Assembly (NCBI GenBank): GCA_045634365.1
Contig: JAZRAC010000016.1
Span: 85,150 to 149,149 of the forward strand
DNA length: 64,000 nt
DNA from: HGM04593 sp045634365
GTDB taxonomy: Bacteria; Bacteroidota; Bacteroidia; Bacteroidales; Bacteroidaceae
Direction: 5' to 3'
The stretch's first letter is position 1. Every line of letters starts with the position of its first letter. Of the stretch, positions 17,087 to 25,782 are shown in pieces. Both the position numbers and the translations under genes were made by a program. A model generated the notes under the pieces. The model made no database searches, had not been told where the DNA came from, and worked only from the letters and a program-made list of their open reading frames with translations.

Positions 17087-18280
17087 ATGAACAAATTATC
17101 AAACCGTGTCAACAGATTAGCAGCATCGGCTACATTGGCAATGTCACAAAAAAGCCAAGAGCTTAAAGCACAAGGCGTAGATGTTATAAATATGAGTGTC
17201 GGAGAACCCGACTTTAATACTCCCGACACTATTAAAACCGTAGCCAAACAAGCGATAGACGACAACTGGTCGCGCTACTCACCTGTTCCCGGCTATCCTG
17301 CATTGCGCAAAGCTATCGTAGAAAAACTTAAAAAAGAGAATGGGCTTGAATATAGCGAAGCACAAATATCAGTATCCAACGGAGCGAAGCAAGCTGTGTG
17401 CAACGCCATTATGGCACTTGTGAACGAAGGTGACGAAGTTATAATCCCCGCCCCCTACTGGGTGAGCTACCCCGAAATGGTTAAAATGGCCGACGGAACA
17501 CCTGTAATTGTGAGCGCAGGCATTGAACAGAACTTTAAAATCACAGGAGCACAATTAGAAGCAGCTATCACCCAAAAAACAAAGATGCTCATTCTTTGCT
17601 CACCCTCGAACCCCACAGGTTCTGTATACACAAAGGAGGAACTTAAAGAACTTGCCGATGTACTCGCGAAATACCCCGAAGTATTTGTGGTTGCCGACGA
17701 AATATATGAACATATAAACTATGTGGGTAAACACGAGAGTATCGCACAATTCCCCGAAATACGCGACCGTGTGATAATAATAAACGGAGTATCGAAGGCA
17801 TACGCAATGACAGGTTGGAGAATAGGCTTCCTTGCTGCTGCCGATTGGATTGTGAAAGGCTGCAACAAACTTCAAGGACAATATACAAGCGGTCCCTGCT
17901 CTGTATCGCAGATAGCATCGATAGAGGCATACAACGGCTCGCAAGAACCTGTTGAGGAGATGCGCAAAGCATTTGAACGTCGCCGCAACCTCATTGTAAA
18001 CCTCACAAAAGAGATACCCGGATTAGAAGTAAATGTTCCCGAAGGAGCATTCTATCTGTTCCCAAAATGCAGTTCATTCTATGGCAAGAGTTATAATGAC
18101 CAAGTTATAAACAATTCAGACGACCTTGCAATGTACTTGCTCACTGAGGCTCACGTAGCTGTGGTTGGTGGTTCATCATTCGGTGCTCCCGAGTGTTTCA
18201 GAATGAGCTATGCTACAAGTGACGAGAATATCACCAATGCTATTGGAAGAATTAAAGAGGTGCTTGCCAAACTTAAATAA
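17087..18280 (+). CDS. Class I aspartate aminotransferase
   Basis: This PLP-dependent enzyme most likely interconverts aspartate and oxaloacetate with 2-oxoglutarate and glutamate. At 397 residues it has the type Ib pattern: NMSVGEPDFNTPD near the N-terminus, the SNGAKQAV cofactor-phosphate segment, SPSNPTGSVY, the aspartate in VVADEIYEH, and the Schiff-base lysine in GVSKAYAMTGWRIG. It is the last gene of the lptF/G-ribBA run and is followed by a terminator at 18310-18334. Substrate preference could also include prephenate or other acids, as in related aminotransferases. Confidence 0.93.
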   Translation: MNKLSNRVNRLAASATLAMSQKSQELKAQGVDVINMSVGEPDFNTPDTIKTVAKQAIDDNWSRYSPVPGYPALRKAIVEKLKKENGLEYSEAQISVSNGAKQAVCNAIMALVNEGDEVIIPAPYWVSYPEMVKMADGTPVIVSAGIEQNFKITGAQLEAAITQKTKMLILCSPSNPTGSVYTKEELKELADVLAKYPEVFVVADEIYEHINYVGKHESIAQFPEIRDRVIIINGVSKAYAMTGWRIGFLAAADWIVKGCNKLQGQYTSGPCSVSQIASIEAYNGSQEPVEEMRKAFERRRNLIVNLTKEIPGLEVNVPEGAFYLFPKCSSFYGKSYNDQVINNSDDLAMYLLTEAHVAVVGGSSFGAPECFRMSYATSDENITNAIGRIKEVLAKLK

Positions 18281-18309
18281 ACAATATTACAATAAATAAT
18301 TTTATAGAC

Positions 18310-18341
18310 GGGAACTGCTTTCTAAGTGGTTCCCCTCTTTT
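18310..18341 (+). terminator. Terminator of the aminotransferase operon
   Basis: GGGAAC at 18310-18315 pairs with GTTCCC at 18329-18334, followed by a C/T-rich run with six Ts. Confidence 0.8.
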
Positions 18342-18344
18342 TTA

Positions 18345-18790
18345 GACAATGTTGAAAAGGTGGTATATAATTGTTAATATGTTGTTGAAAAGATGATGAT
18401 AAATAAGTGGAAAATAATGGTAATTTCTCTTTGAAAAACAAACTAACCGATTAAGCCGGAAACAGAATTAAAAAGCCAAATTATTTTGCCACTTTTTTAC
18501 ACTTATTTATCAATAGTTTTTGAACAGTTTTTTAACTTGCTTCGATAGTATATTATAGATAAAAGAATAATCAATATAAATATTTATTGCATTAAAAATC
18601 AAATATTTATACTATCAAAATAAAGAACACTACCTGCTATTTTAATGGTACATAGTGATAAATACTACTTTTTGAAAAAAGATATCCACATTATTAACCG
18701 ACTTTGTTATTATTGTTGATTTATTTTAATTTTTAAAAAAGGAAATATATATAATAATAACTGTTGAAAGAAGGGTGGCGAATAATAAAA
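18345..18790. other. Gene-free AT-rich region, weak origin-like character
   Basis: About 450 bp without a gene. It contains repeated TGTTGAAAAG-like strings (18350s and 18380s), GTTAATATGTTG, AAGTGGAAAA, ATTTATCAATAG, and ATATCCACA, one mismatch from a DnaA box. Such strings occur in Bacteroidetes replication origins. The flanking genes converge on it, which argues against an origin. I leave the function open. Confidence 0.25.
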
Positions 18791-18796
18791 TTAAAA

Positions 18797-18825
18797 AGAG
18801 CCTGCACTCCGGATGTACAGGCTCT
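18797..18825 (-). terminator. Terminator of porZ-like gene
   Basis: GAGCCTG at 18798-18804 pairs with CAGGCTC at 18818-18824. On the minus strand it is followed by TTTTTAATTTTATT, 21 bp after the stop codon. Confidence 0.85.
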
Positions 18826-18846
18826 CATATATTATAAATAATATTC

Positions 18847-21150
18847 TTATCGTGTAATAAGTATCTTGGTGGCAAGGCTTTCATCGCCATTCTCGTCATA
18901 CAGAAGTACAAAGTAGACTCCGCTTGAAACTTTATCGCCCGAGGCATTGCGTCCGTTCCAATTGAATTGTCCGCCTGTTGAAACACCCTCTGTGATTAAA
19001 TAACCGGCAGCATCGACGATTTTTACCTCACAACCACTAGTGAGTCCCACTATTGAAATAACTCCGTTGTACGAGGCTTTTACAGGGTTAGGATAAGCGT
19101 GTACGGCACTCTCTTGCAGAGAGGGTTCCGCTTCTGTTGCATCGCTCATATAGCTTACAATACCTTCGCTTGTTCCAATAAATACTTCTCCTCGGCTTTT
19201 GTTTATTGCAATGCTTTTAATTTCGTTGGATGGCAGCAGTGAATTATCTTTTGTAAAATGGTGTATTGTTTCGAGCCCATCGGCACTTACAAGGTATATT
19301 CCATTATTTTGGGTACCTATCCATTTTCTGTTTGCACCATCAATTTCTATTGCCGATATTTGTGCTCCGCCAAACAGATAGTCGGCAAGGCCGCTTCCAT
19401 CGTTACGAGGAACTTTTATTTGAGTGAAAGTTCCATCTTTGAAGAATTTTTCGGCATCATCTATAATAAATAATCCATTATTTGTACCAATCCATATTTG
19501 TCCGTTTTTATCCTCTTTTATGCAATATACTTGATATATTGTATTTTTTGTACCATCTTGATTAATAAAAGTGTTTATAACCAATTTAGTCTGGTCATCC
19601 GATATATTGAATGGGGTATTGTTCATTTTGGCACAGAAAATACCAGGAATTGCTTGGTACGATGTTACCCATAGCCACCCTCTCGAATCTATAATCATAT
19701 CAACCATAGTGGGAAAATCCATTATATCTTCATAAGGTAAACTTAACCAAGTACCATCTTTTTTCAATACTTTTACAATGTCTTTTACATTAGTGTTTAT
19801 TACCCATAGATTACCTGTTTGGTCGAATTGTATTCGTGGCACTCTCACATAGTTCATCGATGCAGGAACAGGGCTTTCCAATGGGCTGTTTTTATGGTTG
19901 TAGTGTGCCACAAATTCTCCGTTGCGGAATTCGTAAAGGCCTTGACCGAATGAACTTGCAAAGTAGTGTCCGGGCTCTGTGGGGTCCTCATCTATCGAGC
20001 AGATGTTTACATATTTTATTCCGGTAGCTGTCTTTATCTCCTCTTCGGGAAGGTTTATCCATTTTTTATTTGTGTAGTCATACTCTATTATTGTTCCGGG
20101 ATAAAATGTAGTATCGAAATAATTGAGTGTACCACCGGCGATAAGCAGTTTACTATCGCCGATAAATTTCATAAATTCGCAATAATTGCGTATGGGGCTG
20201 TTGGGGGTTATATAATTTTCTCCATCTATAAGTTTGTTATCGGCTATTTTGCTCTCTACAAGACCTTTTTCCCCTTTACAGCTCCAAAAACTATTACCAT
20301 CGGCAAGTATATATTCACTTGTGGTTGTGGGTGTGTAGGTCTTATAATCTGTATCACTGCTTATTATGGCAAGCTGATTATTCCATCCAATATATAAGTT
20401 ACTATTGTAGTTGTAGGAGTATTTATATTGTGTTGTATTTGTTATTATTGTTTTTTCAATGGAGCCATCGGTGTTGAGTGTACAGGCACCTTTCTTGTCT
20501 ATTACAGCTACTAATTTATTGTTTATACTGTTTATAGCGTATGTTTTTTTGCTGTTTATATTTATCCAATTTGCTTTGTCGAGCAGATTACTCTCCAAAG
20601 AGCCTTTGTAAATTCCATTATCGGTTCCTATATATATATTATTTCCCGAAATATATGAGCAATATGTATTAAGGCCTAAATTGTATGTATTTGTAAATTC
20701 GAGATTTTCCAAATTAAGCAGAACCACTCCAAAATTGGTATTCAGATAGGCTGTGGTTCCATACACATTCACTCCGTTTATAGTTTTATTGGAGATTATC
20801 TTGTTTTTAAAATCCGATACATTATATACATAATCGTTTGCGTACAGAATATCTATATTGGCATTCTTATATACAATCAACAACGCATCAATCTCTTTGC
20901 AATAATTTATATATGCAATGTTAAAATCGCTCAAACTATTGAGTTTGTCGTATGTGTATATTGAATTATCTTTTTTATCGTATACAAACAATGCTCCCGA
21001 TGTAAGTACATATACTTTATCGCCCGTAATCTGGCATTGTGTTGTATTATGATACGATGTATGAATTGCCCAGTCACCAATGCCGGCATTTATGTTTATT
21101 GACAAGAATAGCGCGAAAGCTATTATAAAAAACCTCTTAATCATATTCAT
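18847..21150 (-). CDS. PorZ-like two-domain beta-propeller protein with T9SS sorting domain
   Basis: This is a secreted protein of about 767 residues. A signal peptide (MIKRFFIIAFALFLS) leads into IGDWAIHTSYHN, the typical start of PorZ-like proteins, then many short propeller strands of the two-component-regulator type (WIGTNNGLFIIDD, WIGTQNNGIYLVS). The last 80 residues (AYPNPVKASYNG, then SSGVYFVLLYDENG) form a type IX secretion C-terminal sorting domain. In Porphyromonas PorZ is part of the surface attachment complex of that pathway. Starts at 21165 and 21144 are also possible. It is the last gene of the leuS-yitT-rdgB run, 39 bp behind rdgB. Whether this organism has a working type IX system cannot be judged here. 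Confidence 0.82.
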   Translation of the reverse strand: MNMIKRFFIIAFALFLSININAGIGDWAIHTSYHNTTQCQITGDKVYVLTSGALFVYDKKDNSIYTYDKLNSLSDFNIAYINYCKEIDALLIVYKNANIDILYANDYVYNVSDFKNKIISNKTINGVNVYGTTAYLNTNFGVVLLNLENLEFTNTYNLGLNTYCSYISGNNIYIGTDNGIYKGSLESNLLDKANWININSKKTYAINSINNKLVAVIDKKGACTLNTDGSIEKTIITNTTQYKYSYNYNSNLYIGWNNQLAIISSDTDYKTYTPTTTSEYILADGNSFWSCKGEKGLVESKIADNKLIDGENYITPNSPIRNYCEFMKFIGDSKLLIAGGTLNYFDTTFYPGTIIEYDYTNKKWINLPEEEIKTATGIKYVNICSIDEDPTEPGHYFASSFGQGLYEFRNGEFVAHYNHKNSPLESPVPASMNYVRVPRIQFDQTGNLWVINTNVKDIVKVLKKDGTWLSLPYEDIMDFPTMVDMIIDSRGWLWVTSYQAIPGIFCAKMNNTPFNISDDQTKLVINTFINQDGTKNTIYQVYCIKEDKNGQIWIGTNNGLFIIDDAEKFFKDGTFTQIKVPRNDGSGLADYLFGGAQISAIEIDGANRKWIGTQNNGIYLVSADGLETIHHFTKDNSLLPSNEIKSIAINKSRGEVFIGTSEGIVSYMSDATEAEPSLQESAVHAYPNPVKASYNGVISIVGLTSGCEVKIVDAAGYLITEGVSTGGQFNWNGRNASGDKVSSGVYFVLLYDENGDESLATKILITR

Positions 21151-21183
21151 ACAATTGTTTCTCACCTATTTAAGTGTATATTT

Positions 21184-21765
21184 TTAAATACCGTTGCTGT
21201 TTATATAATCATTTAATTTTTCGGTAGCTCTGTATCTGTGGCTTATTGAGTTTTTTACCTTGCTGTCCATTTGTGCAAAACTCATTTTGTAACCCTCGGG
21301 AATGAATATAGGGTCGTATCCAAAGCCTGCTTCCCCCATTTTACTCTCGCTTATCACCCCCTTCACCACTCCATCGAATAAAATCTCCTCGTTGTTTATA
21401 ATTAACGCAATAACTGTGCGAAATTGTGCGTTACGGTTACTTTTATTTGTTAAATTTTCCAACAGTTTACGCATATTGGCTTGCGGGTTGCAATCCTCTC
21501 CTGCGTATCGTGCCGAATATACTCCCGGAGCACCATTCAGTGCCTCAACTTCCAATCCTGTATCATCGGCAAAGCAGTTGTAGCCATATTTTTCACTTAT
21601 CCAACGTGCTTTTATAAGGGCATTTTCTTCGAGCGTGGTACCTGTTTCGGGTATATCATCGTTGCAATTTATATCATTCAACGATAGAACCTCTACCCTA
21701 TCGCCCAAAATATCCCTTACCTCTTGTAGTTTGTGTTTATTATTTGTGGCAAATACAAGTTTCAT
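21184..21765 (-). CDS. rdgB: XTP/dITP diphosphatase (house-cleaning NTPase)
   Basis: This enzyme hydrolyses non-canonical purine triphosphates (dITP, XTP) to monophosphates, keeping them out of DNA and RNA. The 193 residues match the family. Signatures are FATNNKHKLQEV at the N-terminus, FADDTGLEVEALNG with the catalytic acidic residues, SARYAGEDCN, and GFGYDPIFIPEG. It starts 1 bp after the YitT gene and precedes porZ by 39 bp, in one likely transcript. Confidence 0.95.
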   Translation of the reverse strand: MKLVFATNNKHKLQEVRDILGDRVEVLSLNDINCNDDIPETGTTLEENALIKARWISEKYGYNCFADDTGLEVEALNGAPGVYSARYAGEDCNPQANMRKLLENLTNKSNRNAQFRTVIALIINNEEILFDGVVKGVISESKMGEAGFGYDPIFIPEGYKMSFAQMDSKVKNSISHRYRATEKLNDYINSNGI

Positions 21766-21766
21766 T

Positions 21767-22702
21767 CTAATTCTCTTCTAATTTTATTTTCTTTGCTTTA
21801 ATCTTATCGAACCCGTTGCCATACACTCCCATAACTTTCGACTGTGAAATTAGTGCATTAGGGTCTATCTGTTTAACCATACTGAACAGTTGGTTCGATT
21901 GGTTGGCACGTATCAATGTCACAATAACTTTTCCCTCTTTTTTAGAGTAAAAACCTATTGAATCGAGTAGTGTTACACCGCGTTTCAAATGACGGGTTAT
22001 ATAATATCCAATCTCGTCGTAATTGTTCGAGAATATAAAGAATTGCACCATCTGCCGGTTACTGTTCACCATATAGTCGAGCGAGATATTTACTATTATA
22101 AGTGTAATATAGCCGTAAAACATTCTCGACAGGCTTTCACTTACATTGTCGGATGGGATTATAAAGAAACTGCTTGCCACAATAACCGTATCTATATAAA
22201 GCATTGCACGGCCGAAGCTCACATCTTTATACTTGTTTACTATTGCAGCTATTATATCCACACCTCCTGTGCTGCCATTGTTCAAAAAACAAATGGCAAT
22301 AGCTATTCCGATGAATATTGAGCCCACCAAGCAGGCTTCAAGCTCTTTATCGGGGCCAAGTATAGTGTAGGCATTGAAATTTTCGAACACCACCTCCGAT
22401 ATACTCAGCATAATGGTCATAGTTATTATTGCATATATGGTTTTTATGCAAAATTTCCATCCTAATATCTTTATGGCAATAGTGATGAGTATGAGGTTAA
22501 GCCCAAAGTACACATATTGCATAGGTATCCCCACAGAGTATTGTACAATAGCTCCCACACCTGTTACACCTCCTATAAGGAATTCGTATGGACTCATAAA
22601 GAAATACCATACAAATGAGTATAATGCGAGTCCTAATGTTATCATAAGATAGTTTTTTAACTCGGACATTACACTTGGCCGTGGAAAAGAAAATTTCTTC
22701 AT
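21767..22702 (-). CDS. YitT family membrane protein (DUF2179 domain)
   Basis: This is a 311-residue inner-membrane protein with five or six hydrophobic segments in residues 15-210, including GGVTGVGAIVQYSVGIP and NNGSTGGVDIIAAIVNKYK, both typical of the YitT family. A C-terminal soluble DUF2179 domain follows (MVQFFIFSNNYDEI, then RGVTLLDSIGFYSKKEG and a final VMGVYGNGFDKIK). The role of the family is unknown, although a transport function is often suggested. It lies 43 bp after leuS and 1 bp before rdgB. Confidence 0.88.
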   Translation of the reverse strand: MKKFSFPRPSVMSELKNYLMITLGLALYSFVWYFFMSPYEFLIGGVTGVGAIVQYSVGIPMQYVYFGLNLILITIAIKILGWKFCIKTIYAIITMTIMLSISEVVFENFNAYTILGPDKELEACLVGSIFIGIAIAICFLNNGSTGGVDIIAAIVNKYKDVSFGRAMLYIDTVIVASSFFIIPSDNVSESLSRMFYGYITLIIVNISLDYMVNSNRQMVQFFIFSNNYDEIGYYITRHLKRGVTLLDSIGFYSKKEGKVIVTLIRANQSNQLFSMVKQIDPNALISQSKVMGVYGNGFDKIKAKKIKLEEN

Positions 22703-22745
22703 AACTTAAATATTTTAAGCAATCCCTATAATATTACTTTTTTTG

Positions 22746-25577
22746 TCAAATAACAATATTAACAATTTTCTTTGGTACAATGATTACCTTTTTGATTGGT
22801 TTATCTTCGATGTATCTTTTGCTGTTCTCATCGGCAAGCACAGTCGATTCAATATCGGCATTTGTGGCGTCGGCTGCAAATTCCATTGTGAAGCGTGCTT
22901 TTCCGTTGAACGATATTGTATATTTAACAGTATCCTCTTTAAGATACTCTTCGTTGAGCAAAGGCCATTCGGCGTCGCACACAGTGGTTGTGTTTCCGAG
23001 TTTTTCCCACAATTCCTCGCTTATGTGCGGTGCAAAAGGTGCAAGCAGTATCACAATCTTTTCGAGTATCTCTTTTTTGTTACATTTAAGCGAGCTTAAC
23101 TCATTTACACATATCATAAATGCGCTCACTGTGGTGTTGTACGAGAATACGGGAATATCCTCGGTGGTTTTCTTTATGAGTTTGTGCAGTGATTTTAATT
23201 CCTCTTTTGTAGCAATCTCTTCTGTTACAATATAATTGTCGTTCTTGTCGAAGAACATTCCCCAGAATTTTTTAAGGAAACGGTGGCAACCATCTATTCC
23301 GTTTGTATCCCAAGGCTTCGATTGCTCTACGGGGCCGAGGAACATTTCATACAAGCGCAATGTGTCGGCACCATAGCGTTCTACAATAGTGTCGGGGTTT
23401 ACCACATTATACATTGATTTACTCATCTTCTCCACAGCCCAGCCGCAGATATATTTCCCATCCTCCAATATAAATTCGGCGTCGGCATATTCGGGTCGCC
23501 AAGCACGGAAGGCATCAAGGTCGAGAATATCATTGGATACAATATTTACATCAACGTGCAGAGGTGTTACTTCATACTCTTTCGATAAATTGAGCGACAC
23601 GAATTTATTGGTATCTTTTATGCGGTAGACAAAGTTACTGCGCCCCTGAATCATTCCTTGGTTCACAAGTTTCTGGAAAGGCTCTTCTTTCACGCTCACT
23701 CCAAGGTCGAATAGAAACATATTCCAGAAGCGTGAGTATATAAGGTGACCTGTTGCGTGCTCGGTTCCTCCCACATAGAGGTCTACATTCTGCCAATATT
23801 TATCGGCCTCTTCCGATACGAGTGCTCTATTGTTGCGGGGGTCCATATAACGCAAATAGTATGCGCTGGAACCTGCAAAGCCGGGCATTGTATTTAGTTC
23901 GAGAGGGAATATTGTTTCGTTGTTTACATTTTCTTTGTTTGTAACACAATTGTTTACAGTGTCCCAAGCCCATATTTTAGCGTGTCCCAATGGGGGCTCT
24001 CCACTCTCTGTGGGAAGGAATTTCTCAACTTCGGGGAGTTCCAACGGGAGGCACTCTTCGGGTATGGGTGTGGGAATACCATTCTTGTAATAGATGGGGA
24101 ATGGTTCGCCCCAATAGCGTTGGCGGCTGAATATGGCGTCGCGCAAGCGATAATTAACCTTTACACGGCCGAGTTTATTTTCGGTAACATATTGTTTGGT
24201 GGCTGCAATAGCCTCTTTCACGGTGAGGCCGTTGAGGTTCAGTTTGCAATCGGCAAATGCAGCTGTGGGTGAGTTTGTCATTATACCCTCTTTTGCATCG
24301 AAGCTCTCTTCGCTAACATCGCAACCCTCTATAAGGGGGCGTATTTCAATGCCGAAATGTTTGGCAAATGCATAGTCGCGGCTATCGTGTGCAGGCACCG
24401 CCATTATGGCTCCTGTTCCGTATCCGGCAAGCACATAATCGCTCACCCACACGGGTATATCTTCGCCTGTGAGGGGATTTATTGCGTATGAGCCGGTGAA
24501 TACGCCGGTTACGTTGCGGTCTATCATACGCTCGCGCTCGGTGCGTTTCTTTGTGCGGTCGAGGTATGCTTCAACAGCCTCTTTTTGCTCCTTTGTTGTG
24601 AGCTGTGCAACAAGTTCACTTTCGGGTGCGAGTACCATAAATGTTACTCCGAATACTGTGTCGGCTCGTGTGGTGAATATGGTAAATTCAATATCACTGT
24701 CTTTAATGTGGAACTGCATTTCTGTTCCTTCGCTGCGGCCTATCCAGTTGCGCTGTGTCTCTTTTAGTGAGTCAGTCCAGTCTATTCTGTCGAGCCCGTC
24801 GAGCAGGCGTTGTGCATAGGCCGATACGCGCAAGCACCACTGTTTCATTTTTTTCTGTACCACGGGGAATCCGCCTCGTTCCGATACTCCGTCGACAACC
24901 TCGTCATTTGCAAGCACGGTACCAAGTTGCGGGCACCAGTTTACCATAGTTTCGTTGAGAAAGGCTATACGCCAGTTCATAAGCAGTTCCTGCTGCTCTT
25001 TTTCGCTCATAGCGTTCCACTCTGCTGCCGAGATATTTATCTCTTTGGTGCAGGCGGCGTTGATATTGGCACTACCCTCTTTGCTTAATTTTTCAATAAG
25101 CTCGCTTATGGGCTTGCTGCATTTTTCAGCGTTGTCGTAATAGTGGTTGAACATCTTTATGAATGCCCACTGTGTCCAATGGTAATATTCGGGGTCGCAG
25201 GTTCTTATTTCGCGGTCCCAATCGAAACAGAATCCAATCTTGTCGAGTTGTTCACGGTAACGATTGATATTCTGGTCGGTGGTTATTGCAGGGTGTTGTC
25301 CTGTCTGTATGGCATATTGTTCGGCAGGAAGGCCGTATGCATCGTAGCCCATAGGGTTAAGCACATTGTAACCATTTAAACGTTTGAAACGTGCAAAAAT
25401 ATCGGAAGCTATATATCCGAGCGGGTGTCCCACGTGAAGGCCTGCTCCCGATGGATAGGGGAACATATTAAGGACATAGAATTTCTTTTTATCCTCATTT
25501 TCTACTATGCGGTAAGTTTTATTATCTTTCCAGCGTTTCTGCCACTTCTGTTCAATCTCATTAAAATTGTATCCCAT
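22746..25577 (-). CDS. leuS: Leucyl-tRNA synthetase
   Basis: This class I synthetase charges tRNA-Leu. At 943 residues it has the bacterial length with a full editing domain. The HIGH-type motif appears as PYPSGAGLHVGHPLGY (residues 37-52), the editing domain includes GTGAIMAVPAHDSRD, and the KMSKS loop is intact (KMSKSMYNVVNPD). The C-terminal anticodon-binding and tRNA-contact domains are complete. A -7 box on the minus strand, TATTTTTG, is at 25652-25659. The gene heads a probable four-gene transcript with yitT, rdgB and porZ. Confidence 0.97.
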   Translation of the reverse strand: MGYNFNEIEQKWQKRWKDNKTYRIVENEDKKKFYVLNMFPYPSGAGLHVGHPLGYIASDIFARFKRLNGYNVLNPMGYDAYGLPAEQYAIQTGQHPAITTDQNINRYREQLDKIGFCFDWDREIRTCDPEYYHWTQWAFIKMFNHYYDNAEKCSKPISELIEKLSKEGSANINAACTKEINISAAEWNAMSEKEQQELLMNWRIAFLNETMVNWCPQLGTVLANDEVVDGVSERGGFPVVQKKMKQWCLRVSAYAQRLLDGLDRIDWTDSLKETQRNWIGRSEGTEMQFHIKDSDIEFTIFTTRADTVFGVTFMVLAPESELVAQLTTKEQKEAVEAYLDRTKKRTERERMIDRNVTGVFTGSYAINPLTGEDIPVWVSDYVLAGYGTGAIMAVPAHDSRDYAFAKHFGIEIRPLIEGCDVSEESFDAKEGIMTNSPTAAFADCKLNLNGLTVKEAIAATKQYVTENKLGRVKVNYRLRDAIFSRQRYWGEPFPIYYKNGIPTPIPEECLPLELPEVEKFLPTESGEPPLGHAKIWAWDTVNNCVTNKENVNNETIFPLELNTMPGFAGSSAYYLRYMDPRNNRALVSEEADKYWQNVDLYVGGTEHATGHLIYSRFWNMFLFDLGVSVKEEPFQKLVNQGMIQGRSNFVYRIKDTNKFVSLNLSKEYEVTPLHVDVNIVSNDILDLDAFRAWRPEYADAEFILEDGKYICGWAVEKMSKSMYNVVNPDTIVERYGADTLRLYEMFLGPVEQSKPWDTNGIDGCHRFLKKFWGMFFDKNDNYIVTEEIATKEELKSLHKLIKKTTEDIPVFSYNTTVSAFMICVNELSSLKCNKKEILEKIVILLAPFAPHISEELWEKLGNTTTVCDAEWPLLNEEYLKEDTVKYTISFNGKARFTMEFAADATNADIESTVLADENSKRYIEDKPIKKVIIVPKKIVNIVI

Positions 25578-25651
25578 TTTTATATTGTTTTTTTTATTTT
25601 AATCTATCGTGAAAAAAGTATTACTATCTACTATGTAGATGTAATAACCTA

Positions 25652-25659
25652 CAAAAATA
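25652..25659 (-). promoter_or_regulatory. -7 box of leuS
   Basis: Minus strand TATTTTTG, an exact TAnnTTTG match, about 75 bp upstream of the start. No leader tRNA-like (T-box) structure is visible. Confidence 0.4.
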
Positions 25660-25782
25660 TATAAAAAAAACAGTAATGGAATATTTATGCCGATAAATTG
25701 TTTTTTACTCCCCTTTTTTGTTTGAGCATAGTAATTTTATCGGTAAAAAAAGCTATCTTCGCATAATATTTTAAAAAATCTT

